Source: Methanobrevibacter thaueri
Lineage (GTDB): Archaea > Methanobacteriota > Methanobacteria > Methanobacteriales > Methanobacteriaceae
Direction: 5' to 3'
DNA: 49,980 nt
Assembly (NCBI RefSeq): GCF_015062915.1
Contig: NZ_SUTJ01000011.1
Span: 1 to 49,980 of the forward strand
Below the pieces are notes generated by a model. It saw only the letters and a program-made list of their open reading frames with translations, searched no databases and was not told where the DNA came from. Below, piece by piece: positions 37,067-45,336 of the stretch. Every line of letters begins with the position of its first letter. Position 1 is the first letter of the stretch. The translations under genes and the position numbers were made by a program.

Positions 37067-37070
37067 CTTC
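37055..37070 (+). terminator. Hairpin over the rpo11 stop codon
   Basis: Arms GAAGCT and AGCTTC around TTAT. TAG (37064-37066) straddles loop and right arm, and a T-rich run with five T follows. Confidence 0.5.
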
Positions 37071-37096
37071 AACACTTTTATTTTTAATGTGATTTG

Positions 37097-37519
37097 ATGG
37101 CAAAGTATAGAAATCCTTCCTTGACAGCCGATATCTTTATTTTTGATGATGATTTGAATTTCATTCTAATCAAAAGGGGAAATGACCCTTATAAGGATTG
37201 CTGGGCATTGCCTGGAGGATTTGTAGAATACGGTGAAAGTGTAGAAACAGCAGCAATACGAGAGGCAAAAGAAGAGACAAGCATTGACGTTGAACTTATT
37301 AATCTGGTCAATGTCTACTCAAAACCTGACAGAGACCCTAGGGGACACACAGTAACTGTTGCATATATTGCAAAAGGTGATTTTGACACAAGAAAAGCGG
37401 ATGACGATGCAAAAGACATTAATGTTTTCAATGCCCGTGAACTTGATGAAATCGAACTTGCCTTTGACCATGAACAAATCATTAAAGATTGCATAAAAAA
37501 GGCTAAAAATAGTTTTTAA
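37097..37519 (+). CDS. Nudix hydrolase, ADP-ribose pyrophosphatase-like
   Basis: 140-aa Nudix protein. The box GGFVEYGESVETAAIREAKEET (about residues 39-60) is complete, and a Pro about fifteen residues after it (SKPDRDPRGHTVTVAY) is the mark of the ADP-ribose group. It starts 30 bp after rpo11, at the second of two adjacent start options (TTG-ATG); ATG is preferred. ADP-ribose as substrate is inference from the motif. Confidence 0.88.
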   Translation: MAKYRNPSLTADIFIFDDDLNFILIKRGNDPYKDCWALPGGFVEYGESVETAAIREAKEETSIDVELINLVNVYSKPDRDPRGHTVTVAYIAKGDFDTRKADDDAKDINVFNARELDEIELAFDHEQIIKDCIKKAKNSF

Positions 37520-37585
37520 GGTATAATATTTAAATAACTTGAAAAAAAAATTAATGATTATATAACAACTTAGGGAGAGAATTAA

Positions 37586-37900
37586 ATGGATTTTTGTCCG
37601 AAATGTGGAGCAATGATGTTTCCGGTTGATGGTGTTTTGACATGCAATACCTGCGGATATTCCGATAAGGCTGCAGACACTGATAACTATGAAAATATTT
37701 CCATCGGTGAACATGAATCAAAAAATACCGTCAAGTATGTTGAAGACTTGGACCCCGGAGAAGGAGTTACTGAAATCTGTCCTAAATGTGGACACAATAA
37801 AGCTACTTATGAATTAAAACAAACTCGTAGTGCAGATGAAGCACCTACCCGTTTTTTCACATGTCTCAAATGTAAGCATAAATGGAGAGAATACGATTAA
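37586..37900 (+). CDS. tfs: Transcription factor S (TFIIS-like cleavage factor)
   Basis: Rescues backtracked RNA polymerase by inducing transcript cleavage. The 104-aa protein has an N-terminal zinc ribbon CPKCGAMMFPVDGVLTCNTCG (split here: CPKC and CNTC, about 4-23) and a C-terminal ribbon CPKCGHNKA...CLKCKHKW whose tip carries the acidic pair in RSADEAPTRFF needed for cleavage. GGGAGAG precedes the ATG. It sits in the rpo11 cluster and is followed 11 bases on by the acidic membrane protein gene. Confidence 0.95.
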   Translation: MDFCPKCGAMMFPVDGVLTCNTCGYSDKAADTDNYENISIGEHESKNTVKYVEDLDPGEGVTEICPKCGHNKATYELKQTRSADEAPTRFFTCLKCKHKWREYD

Positions 37901-37911
37901 GGGGTTTTCTT

Positions 37912-38901
37912 ATGAAGGATTCTAAAGAAAAAGAGCATAGGATTTCTAACTTGAAAGGCATGATCAACAATATCAAGGACGATGAGATTAAATCCATCGA
38001 AGATATTGAAGAAGATAGTGAATTGATAGACTATCTCAACGAAGAACAAGTGGATTTCGAGGGATTAGAAATCGATGATGAATTCATCTACCATCCAGGC
38101 GATGAAGACAGCGATGCCATTAATTTAGAAGAAAATCCGATTGATGAAGACTTCATAATTAAAGCTCCAAAGACTGAAGATGTTGAAGAAGGCGATGTCA
38201 TCCATGAAGTGGATGATTTCGGCGATGACATTGTTGGAGAAATAAGCGAGAACTTCGATCATATGATAAATGCTAAAATTGGTGGCAAACCTATTCTAGC
38301 CATTGCAAGCACAATTTTAGGAGTTATATTGCTTATTATCTCAGTATTTATTTTCGAATCACGCAGCGATAGAGTCATTGATAACGTTGTTGCCGGTGAA
38401 ACCAGTTTCATGTTTATCATATTCCTCATTGTAGGAATGTTATTATTGTTCTACGGTGCTTACAAATTATTAAACCTAAGCAACCCATTTGAGAGGATTA
38501 CCAGTAGTATCGACGATATTGAAAAAGATGAAAAAGACGACGATGAAACTACTGAAACCAAACCTGAAAAACCATCCCCGAAAGTTATACCAAAAAGTGA
38601 AATTCCATTGGACAAGGAATCCTACAAGATAGGAGAATTTGACATGGATGAACTGAAATCTTCTCTGAAAAAACCTACTGATTCTAAAAACAAGCCTAAA
38701 CTCAAGGAGGATTTGGATGACATTCCACCTGCAAAGGAAAAGCCTGCTGAGAAAAAAGGCTTGACAAATGAAGAAATCGAAGATATGGAATATGAACAGG
38801 CTAAGCTTGACACCGAATCCATTGACGACATCTTTGCTGAAGTTGAAGATTTAGAAGATTTGGAAATCATTTCCATCGATTCAGAAAAAAAAGAAGAATA
38901 A
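37912..38901 (+). CDS. Acidic two-span membrane protein of unknown function
   Basis: 329 aa. Residues about 1-125 are very acidic (many D/E, e.g. EEDSELIDYLNEEQVDFEG). Two adjacent membrane spans lie at about 128-148 (ILAIASTILGVILLIISVF) and 163-185 (MFIIFLIVGMLLLFYGAYKLL). A long charged tail of K, E, D and P follows. No known domain. Both soluble parts should be on the same side, most likely cytoplasmic. ATG at 37912 follows AAGGGG and is 11 bases after tfs, so it is probably cotranscribed with the transcription genes. A tRNA gene follows. Confidence 0.8.
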   Translation: MKDSKEKEHRISNLKGMINNIKDDEIKSIEDIEEDSELIDYLNEEQVDFEGLEIDDEFIYHPGDEDSDAINLEENPIDEDFIIKAPKTEDVEEGDVIHEVDDFGDDIVGEISENFDHMINAKIGGKPILAIASTILGVILLIISVFIFESRSDRVIDNVVAGETSFMFIIFLIVGMLLLFYGAYKLLNLSNPFERITSSIDDIEKDEKDDDETTETKPEKPSPKVIPKSEIPLDKESYKIGEFDMDELKSSLKKPTDSKNKPKLKEDLDDIPPAKEKPAEKKGLTNEEIEDMEYEQAKLDTESIDDIFAEVEDLEDLEIISIDSEKKEE

Positions 38902-38923
38902 AATAATATTTATTAATTTTTTA

Positions 38924-38997
38924 GGGCCTGTGGTCTAGTCAGGAATGACGCAGGACTTCGGATCCTGAGATCGGGGGTTCAAATCCCTCCAGGTCCG
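38924..38997 (+). tRNA. tRNA-Arg, anticodon TCG
   Basis: 74-nt cloverleaf: acceptor GGGCCTG pairs with CAGGTCC, D arm GTC...GAC, anticodon stem CAGGA/TCCTG with loop CTTCGGA (anticodon TCG), T arm GGGGG-TTCAAAT-CCCTC, discriminator G. No CCA is encoded. It reads CGA and probably other CGN codons. The convergent helicase gene ends 2 bases later, leaving no room for a separate terminator. Confidence 0.93.
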
Positions 38998-38999
38998 CC

Positions 39000-40826
39000 T
39001 TATTTTAACCTAACAACCGCTTCCTTGAAAAAGTCAGGAATCAATGACCTGTACATTGGGCTTTTGAATATCATGTTGATGTCGCTGTCGATAATGTAAG
39101 TGTAGCAGGAATCGTCTTCAGCCCTCATTCCACGCCCATAAGCCTGCATCAGGGTCATTACGGTCTTGTATGCATACCATTTCTTATCCCTTTTCATTCT
39201 CATGTTCACCTGCTTGTCGCCGAGGTATGGGAACGGTATCTTATAGATTACCTGGAATCTGCACTTGTCATATGGCAAGTCAACGCCCTCACTCATTGAC
39301 GGTGAAACCAGAACCAACGGATTTTCATCCTTTTCAAAGAAATTGAGTATCTGCTCACGGTTTTTCGGAGTGTGTGACACCAGCCTTGAATTGTAGAGGT
39401 TGTTTGTGATGTACTGCTGGCACTTGTAGCTGTGAGTGTGTATAAGGCCCTTGTCGCCCTCATGCTTTTTAAGAATTTCCTGCAAAATAGGAATTGTCTT
39501 TGGAGCTGTTTGCTTAATCCTGTTGGCAGACATCTTTCCTGCCAGATTAAGTATGATTGGCCTTTTTTCCTTTGTAAACGGACTGTCAACCTTTATGTGA
39601 TAGACTTCCTTAGGATTCAATCCGAGCCATTTTGAAAACATCTTATGGGACAGTATTGTTGCGCTCATAAATATTACAACATCACCGTATTTCAGCAGAT
39701 TGTTTTTTGCATAATGGTGCACTCTCAACGGCTTAAACACTACACTGGTTTCGTCAGTGTCGATGACCCAGTTTTTAGGCTCGTTTTCAAGGTTGTTCTT
39801 GAGGCTTTTGAGCCTTCCGATTGTTGACCTTATCCTGTCTGCCTTGTTCTTGCTTACATCCTTAAGGTCAATGTCCTCATAGGCATCGCGTATCGCATCG
39901 ACTTCCATTATCCAGTCCTCAAGCTCACCGTCTTCAAGAAGCTCCTTGGTCATTGTCTTGTGAATGTCCTTTTCGATTGTGCGGTTGTATATTGTGACCT
40001 CCATTGTGGACATCAGCTTGTTTTCAATGTTGTGGGCCTCGTCGAGAATGAGCAGGGAACGCTTTCCGAAGTGCTTGACGTAATTAAGTTCAACTATCGC
40101 ATAGTCATAGTTCATCAGTGTGATCGGTGAGTTTACCGCATTTGCCTTCTGGTTCCAGTAATGGCAGTGGGCGTCTGACTGGTAGAACACTGTTCCTCCA
40201 AATGAGTCCTCAAATGCAAGCTCCGCATCCAATGTTGGATTTTTTGCAACGCCATATGGGCAGAAGAACTTGCTTGATGTCGGTGTTGTCTTACATGCAC
40301 CCATGTCACATGTGGTTTCAAGATTCTCGTTCAGGCAGGCGAAGTTTCCCCTTCCCTTAACGAGAGGGAATGCAAATTCATTTGAGTATTGTGCCTGAAG
40401 CTGCTTGGTCATTGTCAGGATATATGCTGACTCGTACATTTTAGCCAGTGTTGTGGCTATTGCAGATTTTCCTGTTCCTGTTCCGGCTTCAAGGATAATG
40501 TATTTATATCCCTTGCGGATTGCATCGTTAATATCCTGTATGATTTCCAGTTGACCCATCCTTGGCTTTTCGAATGGGAAGTTAACGATTATCTCATCAT
40601 CAATGTGCGGGTATATTTCCTTCAGGTATGCGGCGGTCCCCTCATCCTGCTGGTAGTCGTCAACTGAATAAACGTCAGGTATCTCATCATCAAGAATTGA
40701 TGATGTTCTTGGCTTAGCAAAGCTAAACAGATTAGTTGGACCCTTAGGTTTATCATTGGAGTACTTTCCACAGGTGCAATTGCTTTTAAGCATGCCGCAA
40801 TTTGGACAAAACATAGAATTAGACAT
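39000..40826 (-). CDS. DEAD/DEAH helicase of the XPD/DinG (Rad3-related) group
   Basis: 608-aa superfamily 2 DNA helicase. The N-terminus has a small zinc knuckle (CPNCGMLKSNCTCG). Motif I EAGTGTGKSAIAT lies at about 113-125, a probable 4Fe-4S cluster domain has cysteines in FACLNENLETTC, MGAC and FFCPYG (about 161-190), DEAH is in LILDEAHNIEN (about 264), and motif VI is MQAYGRGMRAEDD (about 566-578). This is the XPD/DinG pattern; a role in repair or replication is inferred. ATG choices at 40844, 40826 and 40814 are all possible; 40826 is used. Confidence 0.88.
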   Translation of the reverse strand: MSNSMFCPNCGMLKSNCTCGKYSNDKPKGPTNLFSFAKPRTSSILDDEIPDVYSVDDYQQDEGTAAYLKEIYPHIDDEIIVNFPFEKPRMGQLEIIQDINDAIRKGYKYIILEAGTGTGKSAIATTLAKMYESAYILTMTKQLQAQYSNEFAFPLVKGRGNFACLNENLETTCDMGACKTTPTSSKFFCPYGVAKNPTLDAELAFEDSFGGTVFYQSDAHCHYWNQKANAVNSPITLMNYDYAIVELNYVKHFGKRSLLILDEAHNIENKLMSTMEVTIYNRTIEKDIHKTMTKELLEDGELEDWIMEVDAIRDAYEDIDLKDVSKNKADRIRSTIGRLKSLKNNLENEPKNWVIDTDETSVVFKPLRVHHYAKNNLLKYGDVVIFMSATILSHKMFSKWLGLNPKEVYHIKVDSPFTKEKRPIILNLAGKMSANRIKQTAPKTIPILQEILKKHEGDKGLIHTHSYKCQQYITNNLYNSRLVSHTPKNREQILNFFEKDENPLVLVSPSMSEGVDLPYDKCRFQVIYKIPFPYLGDKQVNMRMKRDKKWYAYKTVMTLMQAYGRGMRAEDDSCYTYIIDSDINMIFKSPMYRSLIPDFFKEAVVRLK

Positions 40827-40911
40827 TAAAAATATATTAGTCACGTAGTACTATAAATAAGTAGTAGACAAGAATTTTGCAAAATTGTAATTTAAACGTA
40901 AAAGTGATTAT

Positions 40912-41613
40912 ATGACTAAAAAAGGAAAACTAATCGGAATTGGTGTTGGACCTGGAGACACTGAACTATTGACATTAAAGGCTGCCAATGTATTGAAAAC
41001 TGTGCCAGTAGTATTTTCACCAAAATCCGCAAAAGAAAAAGAAAGCATTGCATTATCTATCGTTAGACCAATCCTCAAAGAAAGAAAAGATTATAAAAGG
41101 TTAATGCTGGTTGAACCTATTTTCCCAATGATTGAAGATAAAGAAGAGCTTGAAAAGATATGGGACAGCGCATCTGAAATGATTGCACAATACCTCAACA
41201 GCGGAAGGGACGTTGCATTCATCACACTTGGGGACACTTCAATATTCAGCACTTACTCTTATGTTCAAAAAAGATTAAAAGGAAGATATGAAATCGAGAC
41301 AATCCCTGGAATCACCTCATTCACCGCATGTGCGGCTGCAAGAAATGAGGCTCTTGTGGAGCAAAACGACATTTTAACCGTTGTTCCTAAAATCGATGAC
41401 AGACTGGAAAATGTCCTTGACTACAGCGATTCAATCGTGCTTATGAAAGCTTCAAGAAACACTTCTGAGTTGGAATCAAAAATCGAAGAGAAAAACAGAC
41501 CTAAGGATATCTATTCCGTTCAAAACTGTACTCGTGAAAATGAAAAAATTATTGAAGGCTTTTCCAATGAAAAACCTTACCTTACAACAACCATTATCAA
41601 GTTTGATGACTAG
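40912..41613 (+). CDS. cbiL: Cobalt-factor II C20-methyltransferase
   Basis: SAM-dependent step of anaerobic cobamide synthesis, the methyl-carrying cofactor of methanogenic methyltransferases. The 233-aa protein has the tetrapyrrole methylase motifs GIGVGPGDTELLTLKAANVL (about residues 8-27), AFITLGDTSIFSTYSYVQKRL and the SAM loop ETIPGITSFTACAAA. CbiL is favoured over CbiF/CbiH by the FSPK and TLGDTSIFSTY text. The mRNA start is close to the ATG. It ends 4 bases into the convergent regulator gene. Confidence 0.92.
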   Translation: MTKKGKLIGIGVGPGDTELLTLKAANVLKTVPVVFSPKSAKEKESIALSIVRPILKERKDYKRLMLVEPIFPMIEDKEELEKIWDSASEMIAQYLNSGRDVAFITLGDTSIFSTYSYVQKRLKGRYEIETIPGITSFTACAAARNEALVEQNDILTVVPKIDDRLENVLDYSDSIVLMKASRNTSELESKIEEKNRPKDIYSVQNCTRENEKIIEGFSNEKPYLTTTIIKFDD

Positions 41614-42380
41614 TAGTTTTTGATGTGTTGAGGTTCTATCTCAAACACACACTTCTCATCACCCATTGTGTAGCATTGGGTTTCTATAACGCTTACCGGC
41701 ATATTGAAAAATTCTGTAAACAGACCTTCAAAGATTCCGGTATCCAAAAAGCATGCCGGTTTACCTGTTCTTGGAAGCAATTGACACTCGAAACAGTCGT
41801 ATGTTGTGATTTTAATGATTTGACCTATCTTGTAGGTTAGCCTTCCAAGGCCTTTTTTCTGCCAAAACTCAGCAATATTATCCATGAACACGTCCAAGTC
41901 CTCATCATACATCTTTTGAAAAATGGACTTGCCTATGCTGTTTCCTGTTGACTGAAGGATTGGATCTATGTTGACCCCTTCCTGGATTAGCATTGCCTTT
42001 AAGGTATGGAAAAGCAGTGTTGAAAATTCCGCATCGTCATCGACAAGGTTTTCAACAAGGTAGTTGGATTGGGTCTCTTCTATCTCCTTTGGCTCTGAGA
42101 TATTAACGGATCCGATGTATTTTGAGTTCAAATAGAATATTTTCTTTCTGTTGTCAACCGGATGAACCCTGTATGAGATTATACCGTTTTCTCGCAGACT
42201 TTTCAAGTGAACTGAAACTGTTGATTTTGATTTTCCTGTGTTGCTTACGATTTCGTCGAATTCCATGTCACGGTCTCGCAACATTTCAAGGATTGTTAGT
42301 TTTACTGGACTTTTTACAACATTTACTCCAATGTTTTCATGCATGTTTGAGAAAATTTGTATTGGTTTTTGTTCACTCAT
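41610..42380 (-). CDS. msvR: MsvR-like regulator: ArsR-type winged helix plus V4R domain
   Basis: Methanogen-specific redox regulator candidate, 256 aa. Residues about 20-90 are a winged helix (SPVKLTILEMLRDRDMEFDEIVSNTGKSKSTVSVHLKSLRENGIISY). Residues about 110-252 are a V4R domain with the cysteine-rich end YDCFECQLLPRTGKPACFLDTGIFEGLF...ETQCYTMGDEKCVFEIEP. This ArsR-V4R build is that of MsvR from Methanothermobacter and Methanosarcina, which senses redox state through V4R cysteines. A GGGGGAT ribosome site precedes the ATG, and TATATA stretches lie at 42398-42418. GTTCG/CGAAC elements stand 135-175 bp upstream. The ligand or redox role here is inferred. Confidence 0.8.
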   Translation of the reverse strand: MSEQKPIQIFSNMHENIGVNVVKSPVKLTILEMLRDRDMEFDEIVSNTGKSKSTVSVHLKSLRENGIISYRVHPVDNRKKIFYLNSKYIGSVNISEPKEIEETQSNYLVENLVDDDAEFSTLLFHTLKAMLIQEGVNIDPILQSTGNSIGKSIFQKMYDEDLDVFMDNIAEFWQKKGLGRLTYKIGQIIKITTYDCFECQLLPRTGKPACFLDTGIFEGLFTEFFNMPVSVIETQCYTMGDEKCVFEIEPQHIKNY

Positions 42381-42514
42381 TAATTAATCCCCCAAGATAT
42401 ATAGTATTATATATAGTTTATTGATTAATAAAGTTAACTAAAAATTAAAAATTGTTCAAAATAATAAGAAAATTAAAAATAATTGAACATTTATAAAATA
42501 TTGGAATGTAATAA

Positions 42515-42554
42515 ATACGAACTGTTCGTTTTAATACATATAAAATAGTTCGTA
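42515..42554. promoter_or_regulatory. GTTCG/CGAAC element upstream of the msvR-like gene
   Basis: Contains ATACGAAC-TG-TTCGT, then a second TTCGTA half-site 24 bases on (TTCG at 42525 and 42549) with an AT-rich centre. The spacing and half-sites match the 29-bp repeats at 46299 and 48593, and the half-site matches the nrdD palindromes. A possible autoregulatory site. Confidence 0.55.
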
Positions 42555-42592
42555 CAATTAACAGAGTTATCGGCAAAAAGCACCTTGAAAAA

Positions 42593-43342
42593 TCATATCC
42601 CAAACAGTCTCTTGGCGTTTTGAGTGGTGATTTCAACAACAACATCTTCACTCATGGCCAGTTCCTCGGCTATTTTGCCTGTGATGAATTCCAGGTTCAG
42701 TGGAGTGTTCATCTCACCTCTCTTTTCTTCAGGAGGCATGTATGGTGAATCGGTTTCAAGGAGAATGCCATCAATACCTATTTCCCTTACGGTTTTTCTT
42801 GTTTTCCTGTTGTTTTTGTGGGTGATTGTTGCCCCAACGCCGATATAAAAACCCAGTTTAACGAATTCCCTGGCCATTTCGGCCGAACCGTTATATGCAT
42901 GCATGGATCCGGCCACTTCATGACCCTTCAATATGTCGAAAGTGTCCTGCATCGATTTTCTGGAATGGACTATGACCGGTAGGTCATGCTTTTCGGCCAG
43001 TTCAAGCATCTTTTCAAACAGGTTGATTTGAGCGTCCCTGTTCTCCTTGGTGTGGTAATAGTCAAGGCCAATCTCACCAACAGCCACAACATTGCTATTT
43101 TCAAGCTGATGGTGCAGCAATGTGATGTCCTCATCTGTCACATCATCTGCAAAAGTATGGAAATATCCCAGGGCTGCATGGACATTATCGTGTTTAGAGG
43201 CCAATTCCAGCACTTCCCTGTTGCTTTTAGGGTCTGTGCCGTTAAGTATCATGTGAATATCATTTTCTGCAGCATCTATTATTATCTCTTCTGCATTTTC
43301 CATTTCACTATCATAAATGTGGCAATGTGTATCTATCATCAT
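42593..43342 (-). CDS. tatD: TatD-family metal-dependent hydrolase
   Basis: 249-aa TIM-barrel nuclease-like protein. Metal ligands: MIDTHCHIYD at the start, VGEIGLDYYHTKE (about 94-106), LPVIVHSR (about 128-135) and LLETDSPYMPPEEKRG near 199. TatD proteins are 3'-5' exonucleases or DNases in the cases studied. ATG at 43342 follows GTGATTTTC. It is divergent from the TcdA-like gene and upstream of the msvR-like gene on the same strand, 212 bp apart. Confidence 0.92.
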   Translation of the reverse strand: MMIDTHCHIYDSEMENAEEIIIDAAENDIHMILNGTDPKSNREVLELASKHDNVHAALGYFHTFADDVTDEDITLLHHQLENSNVVAVGEIGLDYYHTKENRDAQINLFEKMLELAEKHDLPVIVHSRKSMQDTFDILKGHEVAGSMHAYNGSAEMAREFVKLGFYIGVGATITHKNNRKTRKTVREIGIDGILLETDSPYMPPEEKRGEMNTPLNLEFITGKIAEELAMSEDVVVEITTQNAKRLFGI

Positions 43343-43430
43343 GAAAATCACAAAATTAAAAAGATTATTTATGCTCTCAATTGTATAACTATTATAAGAT
43401 TAGTTAAATTAAATTTTTTGGTGAAATGAT

Positions 43431-44138
43431 ATGGATGAGAAGTTTTCAAGAACAGAAATGTTGATTGGAAATGATGGAATGGAAAAATTGAAGGACGCAA
43501 AAGTCGCAATTTTCGGCCTTGGCGGCGTAGGCTCATTCGTTTGTGAGGGACTTGCAAGAAGTGGTGTGGGCAATTTCATATTGGTGGATTATGACAAGAT
43601 AGATGAAAGCAACATCAACAGGCAGCTGATTGCAAATGTAAACACAATCGGAAAGCATAAGGTCGACGTCATGAAGGAAAGGATACTTGAAATCAATCCG
43701 GATGCAAATGTCGAGACATACAAGGAATTCTACATGGCCGACTGTGAAATCGACATTATCACAGAGGACTTGTCATATGCCGTTGACTGCGTGGACACCA
43801 TAATGGCCAAGATTGCAATCATATGCAAATGCGATGAAATCAACGTTCCTGTAATCTCATCAATGGGAACCGGAAACAAACTGGATCCGACAATGTTTGA
43901 AGTGGCCGACATATATGAGACATCCGTATGCCCCCTTGCCAAGATAATGAAAAAGGACCTTAGAAAGAGAAACATCGAAAAGCTGAAAGTGGTCTATTCA
44001 CAGGAGCATGCGATAAACACAAATGACCATCCAATAAATCAAGGCCTGAAATTCAAGGTGAAGGGAAGCGTTTCATTTGTTCCTTCAGTTGCAGGACTCA
44101 TAATAGCCGGAGAAGTCATAAAGGACATATCCTCATGA
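43431..44138 (+). CDS. ThiF/E1-like protein, tRNA t6A dehydratase (TcdA/CsdL) type
   Basis: 235-aa adenylating Rossmann protein. FGLGGVGSFVCEGLARSGVG (about 24-43) is the ATP loop, followed by DESNINRQL and the DCVDTIMAKIAII segment. The C-terminal half (SVCPLAKIMKKDLRKRNIEKLKVVYSQE) follows TcdA, which cyclises t6A in tRNA to ct6A. MoeB/ThiF would carry a catalytic cysteine plus CxxC zinc pairs, which are not seen. Single gene, divergent from tatD. Confidence 0.82.
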   Translation: MDEKFSRTEMLIGNDGMEKLKDAKVAIFGLGGVGSFVCEGLARSGVGNFILVDYDKIDESNINRQLIANVNTIGKHKVDVMKERILEINPDANVETYKEFYMADCEIDIITEDLSYAVDCVDTIMAKIAIICKCDEINVPVISSMGTGNKLDPTMFEVADIYETSVCPLAKIMKKDLRKRNIEKLKVVYSQEHAINTNDHPINQGLKFKVKGSVSFVPSVAGLIIAGEVIKDISS

Positions 44139-44198
44139 TTTGAAAAACAACATTTAAGCATTATTAAGAACTAATTTAATTTAAAGGAGATAAAAAAC

Positions 44199-44651
44199 AT
44201 GGCAGATGAAAACAACACAAAGCGTATGAGCAAGAATGAATATTACCTTGGAATTGCTTTTGCAGTATCAAAAAGAAGCACTTGTCTTAAAAGACGATAT
44301 GGGGCAGTGATTGTCAACAACGATGAGATAATTAGTACAGGATATAACGGAAACCCAAGAGGCGAGGAAAACTGTTGCGACAGGGGCGACTGTAAAAGAA
44401 TGAACCTTCCATCAAATTCAGGAGACTATAATGACTGCTTTTCAGTCCATGCCGAACAGAATGCAATGCTCAGTGCAAGCAGAAACGAGATGCTTGGCTC
44501 AACAATCTTTCTGGCTGGAGAGAAGTATGACGATGACGGATGGGTGGAAATAGAGGATGCAGAACCTTGTCCGATATGCTTTAGAATGATTAAAAACTCC
44601 GGAATCGACAAGATTGTCAGCAAGAAAGGAGTAATGAAACTTCGTGAATGA
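44199..44651 (+). CDS. Deoxycytidylate deaminase-family protein
   Basis: 150-aa zinc deaminase. SVHAEQNAM supplies the zinc His and catalytic Glu (about residues 87-95), EPCPICFRMI two zinc Cys (about 126-135), and RGEENCCDRGDCKR is the extra metal loop common in dCMP deaminases. The expected reaction is dCMP to dUMP for dTMP synthesis. AAAGGAG precedes the ATG. Its stop overlaps the HEAT-repeat gene start by 4 bases. Confidence 0.88.
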   Translation: MADENNTKRMSKNEYYLGIAFAVSKRSTCLKRRYGAVIVNNDEIISTGYNGNPRGEENCCDRGDCKRMNLPSNSGDYNDCFSVHAEQNAMLSASRNEMLGSTIFLAGEKYDDDGWVEIEDAEPCPICFRMIKNSGIDKIVSKKGVMKLRE

Positions 44652-45283
44652 AACCGGTCGATAGCTTGAATGATGAAACACTTAACGAATTAAGAGACAT
44701 CACGAAAAATAAGGAAACCTGGAAAGACAATATTGATGATGTCGCATCCAAATTAAATGGAAATTATCCTATTGCAGTTAAGGCAAAGGCATTGTGGCTT
44801 CTCGGCGAGATGGGGCTAAAATATCCCACAGAAATTGAAGGGCATGTTGGAGATATTGCCGGTTACCTGGAAGATGACAATTCCAAGCTGCGGGAAAGGT
44901 CAGCAAATGCGATTGGAAGAATAGGAAGAGCGGACAAAAATCTGATAATTCCCCACTTGGACAGATTAATGGCAATGAGAAGCGACGAATCGCAAAACGT
45001 CAGACATGCATTCATCTGGGCCTGTGAGAATATAGCTACAAATGCCCCCGAGCTTTTTTGTGAAAAGCTGGAAATATTTTTCGATATGATATCTGATCCC
45101 GGCGAAAAGGTCAGGATAGAAGCTCCTGAAATGTTTAGGGTTATTGGAAAAAGTAAGCCTGAATATGTGAAGCCTTACCTTGAAAAATTAGAGTGGATTT
45201 CAGAAAATGACGAAAATAAAGTTGTTCGCATACATAGTGCAGGTGCCATTCGAGCTACTGAAAAAGCACTTAAAAATCGATAA
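44648..45283 (+). CDS. HEAT-repeat protein
   Basis: 211-aa helical solenoid. Repeats can be read around AVKAKALWLLGEMGLKYP, LRERSANAIGRIGRADKN, QNVRHAFIWACENIATNAP, EKVRIEAPEMFRVIGKSKP and VRIHSAGAIRATEKALKN, spaced 37-40 residues apart. No catalytic motif; probably a protein-binding scaffold. It is translationally coupled (ATGA) to the deaminase, so the two products may act together. Confidence 0.8.
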   Translation: MKPVDSLNDETLNELRDITKNKETWKDNIDDVASKLNGNYPIAVKAKALWLLGEMGLKYPTEIEGHVGDIAGYLEDDNSKLRERSANAIGRIGRADKNLIIPHLDRLMAMRSDESQNVRHAFIWACENIATNAPELFCEKLEIFFDMISDPGEKVRIEAPEMFRVIGKSKPEYVKPYLEKLEWISENDENKVVRIHSAGAIRATEKALKNR

Positions 45284-45336
45284 TACTAAATTATTAAAAA
45301 AAGAATATGAAAAAGAAAAAATATGGTGATGTTTGG

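Noticed and set aside
38924..38997. tRNA-Arg as an integration site for a mobile element
   Set aside because: No duplicated tRNA 3' end or integrase gene is seen in the flanks; housekeeping genes lie on both sides.
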